DNA from: Rhodocyclales bacterium
GTDB taxonomy: Bacteria; Pseudomonadota; Gammaproteobacteria; Burkholderiales; Rhodocyclaceae
Direction of reading: 5' to 3'
Length of the DNA stretch: 64,000 nucleotides
Assembly (NCBI GenBank): GCA_026399435.1
Contig: JAPLQX010000031.1
Location: 1 to 64,000, forward strand
Below, one piece after another: positions 21,185 through 31,048 of this stretch (its first letter is position 1; each line of letters begins with the position of its first letter). A program made the position numbers and the translations under genes. The notes beneath the pieces are model-generated. The model saw only the letters and a list, made by a program, of their open reading frames with translations. It did no database searches and was not told where the DNA came from.

Positions 21185-23467
21185 ATGGACGAACGTATTC
21201 GCGCGGCGGCACTGGAATATCACCGCAGCCCCAAACCCGGCAAGATTGCCGTTACCCCGACCAAGGCGCTGACCAGCCAGGCCGATTTGTCGCTGGCCTA
21301 TTCACCCGGCGTCGCCGCCGCTTGCGACGAGATCGTGCGCGATCCCGCCACCGCGGCCTTGTATACCTCGCGTGCCAATCTGGTGGCCGTCATCACCAAC
21401 GGCACGGCGGTGCTTGGACTGGGCAACATCGGGCCGCTGGCCGGCAAACCGGTGATGGAAGGCAAGGGCGTGCTGTTCAAGAAGTTTGCCGGTGTCGACG
21501 TCTTCGACATCGAGATCGCCGAGAACGACCCCGACAAGCTGGTAGACATCATTGCTTCGCTGGAGCCGACCTTTGGCGGCATCAATCTGGAAGACATCAA
21601 GGCGCCCGAGTGCTTTTATGTCGAAGCCAAGTTGCGCGAACGGATGAAAATTCCGGTCTTCCACGACGACCAGCATGGCACCGCGATCATTGCCAGTGCC
21701 GCCGTGCTGAACGGCATGCGGGTGGTCGACAAGGACATCGCCAAGGTCAAGCTGGTCTGCTCGGGCGCGGGCGCGGCCGCAATCGCCTGCCTCGATCTGC
21801 TGGTCAGCCTCGGCCTCGATGCGAAAAATGTTTTCGCGGTCGACAGCAAGGGCGTGATTCACGCCGGGCGCGAGGGGCTGGACCCCTCCAAGCAGCGTTA
21901 TGCACAGGTGACGGATGCGCGCTCCCTCGCTGATGCAATTGTCGGCGCCGACATTTTCCTCGGCCTGTCCGCGGGGGGCGTGCTGAAGCCGGAGATGGTC
22001 AAGACCATGGCGCGCGATCCGCTGATTTTGGCGATGGCCAATCCCGATCCGGAAATTCGTCCGGAAGATGCCAAGGCCGTGCGCCCCGACGCCATCATCG
22101 GCACCGGTCGTTCGGACTATCCGAATCAGGTCAACAATGTCCTCTGTTTCCCTTACATGTTCAGGGGCGCGCTGGACGTCGGCGCAACGACCATCAACGA
22201 GGCAATGAAATTGGCCGCGGTGAGGGCGATTGCAGAACTCGCGCACGCCGAGCAATCGGAGGTGGTGACCGCTGCCTACGGCACGGAGGATCTCTCCTTC
22301 GGTCCCGAGTACCTGATCCCGAAGCCTTTCGATCCCAGGCTCATCATCAAGGTTGCGCCGGCCGTGGCTCAGGCCGCGATGGATTCAGGTGTCGCCACGC
22401 GGCCGCTGGCCGACATGGATGCGTATGTCCAGCAGCTGAACGACTTCGTCTATTCGACCGGGCTGCTGATGCGCCCCGTGTTCAGCGCCGCGAGGAAGAA
22501 GCCTGCCCGGGTGGTTTTCTGCGAAGGCGAGGACGAGCGCGTGTTGCGCGCGGTGCAAACCGTGTGCGACGAGGGCCTGGCACTGCCGATATTGATTGGT
22601 CGCCCCGAGGTGGTGGACAAGAGCATCGCCCGTCATGGCCTGCGGATTCGCGCCGGCGAGCATTTCGAGCTGGTCAACCCGGATTTCGATCCGCGCTACA
22701 AGGAGCTCTGGCAGGATTACCACGGCATGATGGCGCGCAAGGGCGTCAGCATCGAATACGCCAAGCGCGAGATGCGCCGGCGCACCACGCTGATCGGCGC
22801 CATGCTGGTGCGCCACAACTATGCTGACGCGATGCTCTGCGGAACCTTCGGCAAGCATTCCCTGCATCTGCGCTACATCGAGACCGTGATCGGCCTGAAG
22901 CCGGGGATCGAGAATTTCTACGCCATGAACATGCTCGTCTTGCCGCGCCGCACGCTGTTCATCGGTGACACCTATGTCAATTACGATCCGACGGCCGAAC
23001 AGCTCGCGGAGATGACCCTGCTGGCGGCCGACGAAGTCGCGCGCTTCGGCCTGGCGCCGAAAGTGGCGCTGCTGTCGCATTCGAGTTTCGGCACCGAGGA
23101 CACGCCGACGGCAATCAAGATGCGCCGCGCGCTGGAAATTCTGCGCAGCATCGCACCGCAACTGGAAGTGGATGGCGAGATGCACGGCGATGCGGCGCTT
23201 TCGGAAGACATTCGGCAGCAGGTGTTTCCCGATTCGACGCTGAAGGGCCAGGCCAACCTGCTGATCATGCCGACGCTGGATGCCGCCAATATCTCTTTCA
23301 ACCTGATCAAGACCTCGGCGGGTGACGGGCTGACGGTGGGTCCGCTGCTGCTCGGCGCGGCGCGTCCGGTGCATATCCTGACGCCGACCGCGACCGTCAG
23401 GCGGATTGTCAATGTCACCGCCCTGTTGTCAGTCGAGGCGCAGCAGCAGGCCAAGAGCGGGAGTTGA
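21185..23467 (+). CDS. maeB: NADP-dependent malic enzyme with C-terminal phosphotransacetylase-like domain
   Basis: [48 protein letters not shown]-terminal PTA_PTB-like half. Confidence 0.92.
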   Translation: MDERIRAAALEYHRSPKPGKIAVTPTKALTSQADLSLAYSPGVAAACDEIVRDPATAALYTSRANLVAVITNGTAVLGLGNIGPLAGKPVMEGKGVLFKKFAGVDVFDIEIAENDPDKLVDIIASLEPTFGGINLEDIKAPECFYVEAKLRERMKIPVFHDDQHGTAIIASAAVLNGMRVVDKDIAKVKLVCSGAGAAAIACLDLLVSLGLDAKNVFAVDSKGVIHAGREGLDPSKQRYAQVTDARSLADAIVGADIFLGLSAGGVLKPEMVKTMARDPLILAMANPDPEIRPEDAKAVRPDAIIGTGRSDYPNQVNNVLCFPYMFRGALDVGATTINEAMKLAAVRAIAELAHAEQSEVVTAAYGTEDLSFGPEYLIPKPFDPRLIIKVAPAVAQAAMDSGVATRPLADMDAYVQQLNDFVYSTGLLMRPVFSAARKKPARVVFCEGEDERVLRAVQTVCDEGLALPILIGRPEVVDKSIARHGLRIRAGEHFELVNPDFDPRYKELWQDYHGMMARKGVSIEYAKREMRRRTTLIGAMLVRHNYADAMLCGTFGKHSLHLRYIETVIGLKPGIENFYAMNMLVLPRRTLFIGDTYVNYDPTAEQLAEMTLLAADEVARFGLAPKVALLSHSSFGTEDTPTAIKMRRALEILRSIAPQLEVDGEMHGDAALSEDIRQQVFPDSTLKGQANLLIMPTLDAANISFNLIKTSAGDGLTVGPLLLGAARPVHILTPTATVRRIVNVTALLSVEAQQQAKSGS

Positions 23468-23605
23468 TGGTTTCTTGACTTGAGTTAATGTGGTTGGCGA
23501 GTTTTGACGCTTAACTCCTTTATTTGCATAGAAAACTGCCTGTACCACTTATTTCTGAGGGGATATCCTCTGCTAGAATGAGCCGATTGCAGGAGGGTCA
23601 TCTCC

Positions 23606-24559
23606 ATGAAAAAAGCATTACTGATGTTGTTGGTGGCTGCAACTGTCGGCGCTGGCGTGACGCCGATTCAGGCTGAGGCCGCCACCAAAAAGAAGAAGGC
23701 AGCTGCCGCCAAGGCCCCGCGCGTATCGATGCAGATCACCGCCAGGCACAAGGTGCGTACCCATACCGCACGGCGCGGGGCGTCGTTTGATGATGCGCAG
23801 CATCTTGCATTGCAGTCGTCGGCCGCGCTGGTGCTGGATCAGGCCACCGGTGCCGTCCTGTTCGAAAAGAATCCCAACGTCGTCTTGCCGATCGCGTCGA
23901 TCACCAAGTTGATGACGGCGATGGTCGTGCTCGACGCCAAGCCCGACCTCAACGAAACCCTGGCCATCGGCGACGAGGATGTCGATGTCCTCAAGGGAAC
24001 GCGTTCGCGCCTCAAGGTCGGCACCCATCTGGTGCGAGAGGAAATGCTGCGCCTGGCCTTGATGTCTTCGGAAAACCGCGCGGCTTCTGCCTTGTCGCGC
24101 CACTATCCCGGCGGTCGGGAAGCCTTCGTTGCCGCCATGAACCAGAAGGCGCAGCTGCTAGGTCTGGTCGATACGCGGTTTCAGGATCCGACGGGCTTGA
24201 CCGCGGCCAATGTCTCGAGTCCGCGTGATCTGGCGAAAATGGTCGACGCCGCGCACCAATACCCGCTGATTCGCGAGTTTTCGACGACGTCGGAAGGCGA
24301 GTTCAGCATCGCCGGCCGGCCGCAGCAGTTCCGCAACACCAATACTCTGGTCAAGAGCCCGACCTGGGAGATCGGCCTGTCCAAGACCGGTTACATCAAC
24401 GAGGCTGGAAAATGCCTGGTGATGCAGGCCTGGCTCAACAACAAGCCGACCATCATCGTGCTGCTCGACTCCTGGGGCAAGATGACCCGCATCGGCGACG
24501 CCAACCGCATCAAGCGCTGGGTCGAGAGCGCTTCGCTGGCAAGGGCGAGCGCCGGCTGA
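23606..24559 (+). CDS. pbpG: D-Ala-D-Ala endopeptidase / penicillin-binding protein 7-like
   Basis: Signal peptide, PIASITKLMTAMVVLDA (SxxK), SSENRAASAL (SxN), LSKTGYINEAGKC (KTG). Confidence 0.88.
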   Translation: MKKALLMLLVAATVGAGVTPIQAEAATKKKKAAAAKAPRVSMQITARHKVRTHTARRGASFDDAQHLALQSSAALVLDQATGAVLFEKNPNVVLPIASITKLMTAMVVLDAKPDLNETLAIGDEDVDVLKGTRSRLKVGTHLVREEMLRLALMSSENRAASALSRHYPGGREAFVAAMNQKAQLLGLVDTRFQDPTGLTAANVSSPRDLAKMVDAAHQYPLIREFSTTSEGEFSIAGRPQQFRNTNTLVKSPTWEIGLSKTGYINEAGKCLVMQAWLNNKPTIIVLLDSWGKMTRIGDANRIKRWVESASLARASAG

Positions 24560-24579
24560 TACTTGCCGCCACGCGATCG

Positions 24580-24601
24580 AAGGCCTCCTGCGGGAGGCCT
24601 T
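24580..24601 (+). terminator. Rho-independent terminator after pbpG-like gene
   Basis: AAGGCCTCC-tgcg-GGAGGCCTT followed by ttcg. Confidence 0.75.
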
Positions 24602-24739
24602 TTCGCTTCCGGCGTGCTGCGCGGAAAGCCCCGCGGGCTGCTAGAATTGCGAGCAAAATCATGCTGCTGCAGGACTGTCGCGGCGGACCAGCACGCAGTA
24701 CTTTCCCAGTCATTCCATTCTCCCTCGATCGGTCGTTCA

Positions 24740-25690
24740 GTGAGCCCAGCACCTTCCCCTGCATTCCCCCCCGAGCGCATCGTCATCGCCACGCGCGAAT
24801 CCCGGCTGGCCTTGTGGCAGGCCGAGCATGTGCGCAGTCTTTTGCAACAACTGTATCCGGCCTGTCAGGTCGAGCTGTCCGGCATGACCACTCGCGGCGA
24901 CCAGATTCTCGATCGCCCTCTGTCCAAGGTCGGCGGCAAGGGCCTGTTCGTCAAGGAACTCGAGGCCGCGCTGCTCAACGGCGTCGCCGATCTCGCCGTG
25001 CACTCCATGAAAGACGTGCCGATGCAGATGGAGCCGGAGTTCTCGCTGGTTGCCATCGGTCCGCGCGAAGTGCCGCTGGACGCCCTGGTGTCGAGCAAGT
25101 ACGCCAGCCTGGAGGACATGCCGCCCGGCGCCGTGGTCGGCACCTCCAGCCTGCGCCGCGAGGCCCAGCTGCATGCACGTTACCCCTGGCTCGCCGTGAC
25201 GCCCCTGCGTGGCAATCTCGACACGCGCTTGCGTAAGCTCGACGAAGGCCAGTTCGACGCCATCATTCTCGCTGCGGCGGGCCTCAAGCGCTTGGGCTTG
25301 GGCAATCGCATCCGCGCCGTGCTGCCCGCCGAGGATTCGCTGCCCGCAGCGGGGCAGGGTGCGCTGGGGATCGAAGCGCTGGCCTCGCGTCCCGAGGTAG
25401 CCGCCTGGCTCGCGCCCCTGAATGACCCGGATACCGCCGCCTGCGTGCGCGCCGAGCGCGCCGTGTCGCGCGCACTGGCCGGCAGTTGCGAAGTTCCGCT
25501 GGGGGCCTTCGCCGAAATGCGTGCGGGCAGCATATTCCTGCGCGGCTTTGTGGCGTCACCCGATGGCACGCGCATGGCATATGCCGAACTCAGCGGCAGT
25601 TCCGCCGATCCCGAAGCACTCGGTCTTAAATTGGCGGAAGAACTGCGCAAGCAGGGCGCCGCCGAAATTCTCGCAGCGCTGGGGAGCTAA
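24740..25690 (+). CDS. hemC: Hydroxymethylbilane synthase
   Basis: [45 protein letters not shown] start inferred inside the ORF. Confidence 0.93.
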   Translation: MSPAPSPAFPPERIVIATRESRLALWQAEHVRSLLQQLYPACQVELSGMTTRGDQILDRPLSKVGGKGLFVKELEAALLNGVADLAVHSMKDVPMQMEPEFSLVAIGPREVPLDALVSSKYASLEDMPPGAVVGTSSLRREAQLHARYPWLAVTPLRGNLDTRLRKLDEGQFDAIILAAAGLKRLGLGNRIRAVLPAEDSLPAAGQGALGIEALASRPEVAAWLAPLNDPDTAACVRAERAVSRALAGSCEVPLGAFAEMRAGSIFLRGFVASPDGTRMAYAELSGSSADPEALGLKLAEELRKQGAAEILAALGS

Positions 25691-25692
25691 GC

Positions 25693-26475
25693 TTGTCGCT
25701 CGCCGGCCGCCATGTCGTGGTGACACGTCCGGCCGGGCAGGCGGCGCATTTCGCCACGGCATTGACCGAGGCGGGGGCGATACCGGTGCTCTACCCGGTG
25801 CTGGAAATTCACGATCTCGAGGATCTTGCGCCGCTGCTCGATGTGGCGATTCGCCTCGACGGTTTCGACCTCGCGGTGTTCGTCAGCCCCAACGCGATAG
25901 AGAAGGCGCTGAACGTCATCCTGCCGCGCCGGTTATGGCCCGCCACGCTGCGTGTCGCGGCGCTGGGCAAGAGCAGCGAACGCGAACTGGCGCGCCATGG
26001 CATTCACGACGTCATCTCGCCGCCGCTGCGCTTCGATTCCGAAGCCTTGCTGGAACTTCCCGAGCTGATCGATGTACGCGGTCGCCGCGTGATCATTTTT
26101 CGCGGCGACGGCGGCCGCGAGTTGCTCGGCGAGACACTCAAGGCGCGCGGCGCCACGGTCGAGTACGTGACCTGCTATCGCCGCGGCCAACCGCAACTCG
26201 ACCCCGCGCCCCTGCTCAAGCTGTGGGAGGAAGGGCGGCTCGACGCCGTGACCCTGACCAGCAGCGAAGGCCTGCGCAATTTTTTCGACATGGTCGGTCG
26301 TCTCGGCCAGGCCTGGCTGAAAAAGACGCCGGCGTTCGTGCCGCATCAGCGCATTGGCGAACAGGCCGAGGCCCTGGGCCTGACCAAGGTGATCGCGACC
26401 GAACCCGGCGATGACGGTTTGATGGCCGGACTCGTGCAATACTTCGCATCTCATGGAAACTCCCGTTCAAACTGA
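25693..26475 (+). CDS. hemD: Uroporphyrinogen-III synthase
   Basis: GRHVVVTRPAGQAAHFATAL; hemC-D-X-Y order. Confidence 0.85.
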   Translation: MSLAGRHVVVTRPAGQAAHFATALTEAGAIPVLYPVLEIHDLEDLAPLLDVAIRLDGFDLAVFVSPNAIEKALNVILPRRLWPATLRVAALGKSSERELARHGIHDVISPPLRFDSEALLELPELIDVRGRRVIIFRGDGGRELLGETLKARGATVEYVTCYRRGQPQLDPAPLLKLWEEGRLDAVTLTSSEGLRNFFDMVGRLGQAWLKKTPAFVPHQRIGEQAEALGLTKVIATEPGDDGLMAGLVQYFASHGNSRSN

Positions 26476-27508
26476 TTCGGCACCCGCCACCGGCCGTTGG
26501 CGCGATGCCTGGCGCCGTCCGTCCGTGCGGGTGCTCGTCGTCGCGATTGTGGTGGTCGTCGCGCAATGGGCCGATACCCGCATCCAGGTCACGAGCCTCC
26601 AGCAGGAACTTGCCCGGCGCCTCGCCGAAGGCGACGCGATGGTCAAGGAAGGACGCGCCCTTGCCCGGCAGAGCCATGAAGCGCTGGCGGCCTTGCAGAC
26701 CAAGGTCGGCGCGCTGGAAGCGAAGCTGGCCGAAACGCAGAGTCAGGCCGTGGCGCTGGAAGCCATGTATCAGGAACTCTCCAGCAGCCGCGACGAACGC
26801 GTGCTGGCGGAAGTCGAGCAGGCCGTGGTCATCGCCATGCAGCAACTGCAGTTTGCCGGCAATGTCGAGGCGGCGCTGATTGCGTTGCAGGGCGCCGACG
26901 CCCGTCTTGCCCGCTCGGTCCAGCCGCAATTCCTGCCCGCGAGAAAACTTATCGCGCGCGACATCGAGCGCCTCAAGGCGACGCCGGGTGCCAATGTCAC
27001 CGGCTTGTCGCTGAAGATCGAAAGCGTGGTGGCCGCCATCGACAGCTTGCCGCTCGCCTATGAGCAACGGCCCAAGGCAGAGACGACGAAGCCGGCAGTT
27101 CCTGCGAAGCCGGCAAGCGTGGATTACTGGCGCGAACTGGGCGCCGACTTGTGGCGCGAATTGAGGCAGCTGATTCGCCTCGAGCGCATCGATCAGGGCG
27201 ACCCGGCGCTGCTTTCGCCCACCCAGAGCTTCTTCCTGCGCGAGAACCTCAAGCTGCGCCTCCTCAATGCGCGCCTGGCGCTGCTGCAGCGTGATGGCAA
27301 GACTTTCCGCGAAGAGATCCGCCAGTCGCGCGAGCATCTTGATCGCTACTTCGACGGCCGCGCCAAATCCGTACAGGCCGCGCAGGGAACCCTGAAGACG
27401 CTGGCGACCACCGATGTCAGCTTCGACTTGCCCGGTCTCGCTGAAACCCTCACCGCTCTGCGCAATCTGAAGTTCGCCCGCGAGCGGGGCGCGGGCGCTG
27501 CCCGGTAG
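26453..27508 (+). CDS. hemX: HemX-type uroporphyrinogen-III C-methyltransferase-like membrane protein
   Basis: One TM helix then coiled-coil; position between hemD and hemY; overlaps hemD. Confidence 0.8.
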   Translation: METPVQTDSAPATGRWRDAWRRPSVRVLVVAIVVVVAQWADTRIQVTSLQQELARRLAEGDAMVKEGRALARQSHEALAALQTKVGALEAKLAETQSQAVALEAMYQELSSSRDERVLAEVEQAVVIAMQQLQFAGNVEAALIALQGADARLARSVQPQFLPARKLIARDIERLKATPGANVTGLSLKIESVVAAIDSLPLAYEQRPKAETTKPAVPAKPASVDYWRELGADLWRELRQLIRLERIDQGDPALLSPTQSFFLRENLKLRLLNARLALLQRDGKTFREEIRQSREHLDRYFDGRAKSVQAAQGTLKTLATTDVSFDLPGLAETLTALRNLKFARERGAGAAR

Positions 27509-27516
27509 CCTTCGCG

Positions 27517-28701
27517 ATGCGCGCCGTGCTCTGGTTGCTGATTCTCGCCGCGGCGGCGGTGGGCCTTGCGCTCGCCGCGCGCTACAACGACGGCTACGTG
27601 TTGCTGGTGCTGCCGCCGTGGCGTGCCGAGGTTTCCCTCAATCTGTTCCTGCTGGCTTCCACCGCAGGCTTCTTTCTGATTTACCTGCTGGCGCGCGCCG
27701 TCAGCCACACGCTCGGACTGCCGCGCGCGGTGGCGGAATTTCGCCGGCGGCGGCGACAGGAAAAAGCCGCGCTTTCCATGCGCGATGCCTGGCGCCTGTT
27801 GCAGGAGGGCCGCTACGGCCACGCCATGCGTTGTGCCGAGAAAGCCTGGCCGGATCAAGCTCGCACAGGCATGCTGGCACTGGCCGGCTGGCGCGCCGCA
27901 CACGCCTTGCGCGATGCGGAGCGCACGGCGGAATGGGCAAGGCGCGTACGCGAGCACGACAGCGCCGGCTTGCGCGCGGCCCGCCTCATGACCGAAGCCG
28001 AATTCGCCCTGGAAGACCGCCGCTTCGAAGATGCCCGCGATGCCCTGAACCAGTTCGCTGCGGCTGAAGGCCGGCATATTGCCGCCTTGCGCCTGAGCTT
28101 GCGTGCCGAACAGGGCCTGGGCAACTGGCGCGAAGTGGCGCGCCTGGTGCGCCAGCTCGAAAAGCATCAGGCGCTGACTGCCGAACAGGCCGCACCGATT
28201 CGCAGCCGCGCCGTGCGCGAAGCCCTGCGCGGTTTGCGCGACGATCCTGCGGGGCTCATGCGCTACTGGCGCGAGCTGGATGACGCCGACCGCGGCGAAG
28301 CCTCGCTGGCGCTGGAAACGGCGCGCACACTGATGGCCGCGGGCGACTGCCGCGAGGCCCAGCGCGTGATCGAGGACGCGCTCGACGAACACTGGGATAC
28401 CTCGCTGGTGCTGGCCTACGGCGAGTGCGGCCGGCCCGGCGAACCCGCCGGCGACGTCCTCGGACGCATCGCGCAGGCGGAAAAATGGCTGCAGCGCATG
28501 CCGCGCGACGGGGCCTTGCTGTTTACCCTGGGTCGGCTGTGCCGCCAGCAGCAGCTGTGGGGCAAGGCCAGGAGCTATCTGGAAGCCGCGCTGGCCATCG
28601 CGCCGTCACGTGCCACCCATATCGAACTCGCCCAGCTGCTCGACCAACTCGAAGAGTCGGCGCTGGCGATACGCCACTACCGCGCGGCAGCGGTGCTCTG
28701 A
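27517..28701 (+). CDS. hemY: HemY, heme-biosynthesis-associated TPR protein
   Basis: VLLVLPPWRAEVSLNLFLLASTAGFFLIYLLARA N-terminus and TPR-like C-terminal part. Confidence 0.85.
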   Translation: MRAVLWLLILAAAAVGLALAARYNDGYVLLVLPPWRAEVSLNLFLLASTAGFFLIYLLARAVSHTLGLPRAVAEFRRRRRQEKAALSMRDAWRLLQEGRYGHAMRCAEKAWPDQARTGMLALAGWRAAHALRDAERTAEWARRVREHDSAGLRAARLMTEAEFALEDRRFEDARDALNQFAAAEGRHIAALRLSLRAEQGLGNWREVARLVRQLEKHQALTAEQAAPIRSRAVREALRGLRDDPAGLMRYWRELDDADRGEASLALETARTLMAAGDCREAQRVIEDALDEHWDTSLVLAYGECGRPGEPAGDVLGRIAQAEKWLQRMPRDGALLFTLGRLCRQQQLWGKARSYLEAALAIAPSRATHIELAQLLDQLEESALAIRHYRAAAVL

Positions 28702-28792
28702 CATAGCAGCATCGCAAGAGTCGGCGCTGGTGAAACCGCGACTGATGCTGCCGCGGGAATCAATGCGACCCCTTATTGCTCCATTGAATGGA

Positions 28793-29695
28793 TCACGCAG
28801 CATCCGAGAGACGACGGTGCCAATCGGAAACATTGGAATTGTCCAGAAAGCTTGCAAGCTCGCTAAGGCCGCTACGCTGGAAAGTTGGGCGCTGAAGTTG
28901 ACGTACAAACAAATCGCGCCGCGACTCGTTCGACACGACGAAGAAGCGGTTTGCTCCCGGACACGTTAGCAGCACGTCATTGAATCTCAGCAAGCCCGAA
29001 TAGACCGGTGTCGAATGTTCGACCTCGAAGGCGGCGGCAATGGCATCGTGCTTGTGATCAACCCAGATCACGTCGATTTCGGATGCAAACCGTGTTCGTT
29101 CTTCTATGTAAGCTGGTAGGGAACCTATCAGAGGAAATGGTCGCACTAGCTTCCAGTCGAGCAGTTCAACATTGTTCGGTGGTACATACACGCCATAACC
29201 TTTCAACGCCCCGATGCCGCCTATCAGAGTTTGCGCTTGGCAGTGGCTCAGATTTAGCGCGAAAATATGCGAGTCTTGGCCCTCCACAGAGGACAGGGCA
29301 TCAAGACCGCCAAAAGCGTCAACATTGAAATGGCCGACCCTCGGTAGATACAGTTCCTTTGTACTTGAACTGTAAGCAATCTGGACCTTGTATTGGCCAT
29401 CTGACGCCAGTGGAGATTGCCTGATTACTGCCTCAAAATCTCCGTACGGAATGAACAGTGGCGATTCTCGGTCAGTGAAGAAACAAAGGTACGCGTGATG
29501 CCCATCAAGGGCATTGAGGTCAACTTTGCGAAGGCCATAAAACGCCACCCCTTTGTCATGTATCTTCGAGTAGCGCAGATAGACCCGGACACCACCGCGT
29601 AGCTCGACGAGAGATTGGCTCCCGGGTAATCTTGTAATTGATCCAAAGCGTCCCTCTATCGCAGCCAGCAGGTCTTTCTTGTAGTCGTTTGCCAT
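28793..29695 (-). CDS. Hypothetical protein with possible PD-(D/E)XK nuclease-like C-terminal region
   Basis: C-terminal IDVIWVDHKHDAIAAAFEVEHSTPVYSGLLRFNDVLL has a D...(E)xE spacing suggestive of the fold; lower-GC patch; N-terminus not recognised. Confidence 0.5.
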   Translation of the reverse strand: MANDYKKDLLAAIEGRFGSITRLPGSQSLVELRGGVRVYLRYSKIHDKGVAFYGLRKVDLNALDGHHAYLCFFTDRESPLFIPYGDFEAVIRQSPLASDGQYKVQIAYSSSTKELYLPRVGHFNVDAFGGLDALSSVEGQDSHIFALNLSHCQAQTLIGGIGALKGYGVYVPPNNVELLDWKLVRPFPLIGSLPAYIEERTRFASEIDVIWVDHKHDAIAAAFEVEHSTPVYSGLLRFNDVLLTCPGANRFFVVSNESRRDLFVRQLQRPTFQRSGLSELASFLDNSNVSDWHRRLSDAA

Positions 29696-29758
29696 AGCGT
29701 CAGTGACTCGACTCACCAGTGATGAGGGGTCTATCTGTTTTCGACATCGCCCGGCAGA

Positions 29759-30142
29759 CTAGACGGCCCTGATCAAGCCACCGTAGGCGGCGACCTTTGG
29801 GTCGGCAGTGAGCAAGACAAGTGGTTCGACAATCGACTGTGCCACCAGCAATCTGTCGAATGGGTCCTTGTGGTCATTGAGAAGTGGCAAGCGGGCGACT
29901 TGCGCCGCGTGAGTGGCGACAATCGGCAGTTCAACGAAACCGCTGGCGACGATGGCGCGCGCCATTTCTTCCGGATCGGCCTTGATCTTGCCGATGGCCG
30001 ACTTGATTGCAATCTCCCAGATCGAGGCCGCCGAGACGAAGACTTCAGTCGCTTCGGAAATGGTGTTTCGTGCTTCCTTGCTCAAGCGCCGGCTGTCGGT
30101 TACGGCCCAGATGAAGACGTGAGTATCCAGCAATATCCTCAC
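29759..30142 (-). CDS. PIN-domain toxin (VapC family)
   Basis: VRILLDTHVFIWAVTDSRRL...SAASIWEIAIK...HKDPFDRLLVAQSIVEPLVLLTADPKVAAYG; GTG start. Confidence 0.88.
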   Translation of the reverse strand: MRILLDTHVFIWAVTDSRRLSKEARNTISEATEVFVSAASIWEIAIKSAIGKIKADPEEMARAIVASGFVELPIVATHAAQVARLPLLNDHKDPFDRLLVAQSIVEPLVLLTADPKVAAYGGLIRAV

Positions 30143-30143
30143 G

Positions 30144-30380
30144 TCAACGGCCCTCGAACCCGGCCAGCACTTCGTCCGGCAACGGGGCATCGAAATCCGC
30201 CGCGACGCGAACCTTGCCCTTGAGAACACCGAAGCGTATCGCACGCTTTACAGGCTGAATGGCTGTCAGCCGCGCGACCTGCTTGCCGCCGCGCGCGATG
30301 ATGACGTCCTGGCCCGATTCGGCCAATTCGACGTATTTCGAAAACTGGGTTTTTGCTTCGTAGATATTGACTTGTTCCAT
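30144..30380 (-). CDS. Phd/YefM-type antitoxin
   Basis: MEQVNIYEAKTQFSKYVELAESGQDVIIARGGKQVARL; one nt upstream of the PIN toxin start. Confidence 0.88.
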   Translation of the reverse strand: MEQVNIYEAKTQFSKYVELAESGQDVIIARGGKQVARLTAIQPVKRAIRFGVLKGKVRVAADFDAPLPDEVLAGFEGR

Positions 30381-30406
30381 GTCCTGCTCCTTGCCACTTG
30401 ACCAGA

Positions 30407-30437
30407 TCTAGTCTAGTCTTGTCTTGGTTTATGTCAA
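30407..30437 (-). promoter_or_regulatory. Promoter/operator of the Phd-VapC module
   Basis: Minus strand TTGACA (30437-30432), 16-bp spacer, TAGACT (30415-30410), overlapping pentamer iteration TCTAG-TCTAG-TCTTG-TCTTG (30407-30426). Confidence 0.5.
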
Positions 30438-30455
30438 GCGCCTGTTTCGGTACAG

Positions 30456-30989
30456 CTAGGCCGGCAACTCGATCCATTTCGGCGCGATCCCGCGCGCGGT
30501 GAGCCAGTCGGCCAGGGCGTAGCCCGTGCCGGCGGGCCAGCACTTCAGGTCTTCGGGACGGAACAATCTGTATTCGGCGAGTTCCGGAGACAGCACGATC
30601 TCGCCGCTGGCGACCACGTGGTAGGCGATGATGATCTGGTTCATGCGCTGGAAGTCATACACGCCGACCAGGCTGGGCGCATCGACGCGCAAACCGGTTT
30701 CTTCGAGGACCTCGCGGGCGATTCCCTCGTGCGGCGTTTCGCCGGCTTCCATGAAACCGGTGATCAGGGCGAACATGCGGCCCTGCCATGCCGCGTTGCG
30801 CGCCAGCAGCACCCGCCCATCGCGGTCCGCCATCTCGATGATCGCAGCGAGCACCGGCGTCGGATTGTTCCAGTGGGTCCAGTCGCAGGCCGGGCAGCGC
30901 AGCCGGACCTTCGGGCCGCCGTCTTCCATCGCGGAAAGAAGCTGCAGGGGCGCTGCACAATTGGGGCAGAAGTTGAATTGGTGATCCAT
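30456..30989 (-). CDS. NUDIX hydrolase with N-terminal zinc-ribbon
   Basis: CPNCAAP...CPACDW zinc ribbon; GFMEAGETPHEGIAREVLEETGL NUDIX box. Confidence 0.88.
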   Translation of the reverse strand: MDHQFNFCPNCAAPLQLLSAMEDGGPKVRLRCPACDWTHWNNPTPVLAAIIEMADRDGRVLLARNAAWQGRMFALITGFMEAGETPHEGIAREVLEETGLRVDAPSLVGVYDFQRMNQIIIAYHVVASGEIVLSPELAEYRLFRPEDLKCWPAGTGYALADWLTARGIAPKWIELPA

Positions 30990-31016
30990 GTAATGCCTCG
31001 GACAGGGAGTCGCCGG

Positions 31017-31040
31017 AAAGTCGGAGCTGGCGGTACGGCG
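31017..31040 (+). repeat. REP-like dispersed element copy
   Basis: aaagtcggagctggcggtacggcg, 2 differences from the 48577 copy. Confidence 0.6.
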
Positions 31041-31048
31041 CTCGCCGC

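Noticed and set aside
23482-23517. GAGTTAA...TTAACTC inverted repeat after maeB as a terminator or operator
   Set aside because: Only 7 bp with a long loop and no T-tract; insufficient evidence.
28652-28730. 15-bp direct repeat as attachment sites of an integrated element
   Set aside because: Only 64 bp apart, no integrase, and the sequence matches the dispersed REP-like motif.
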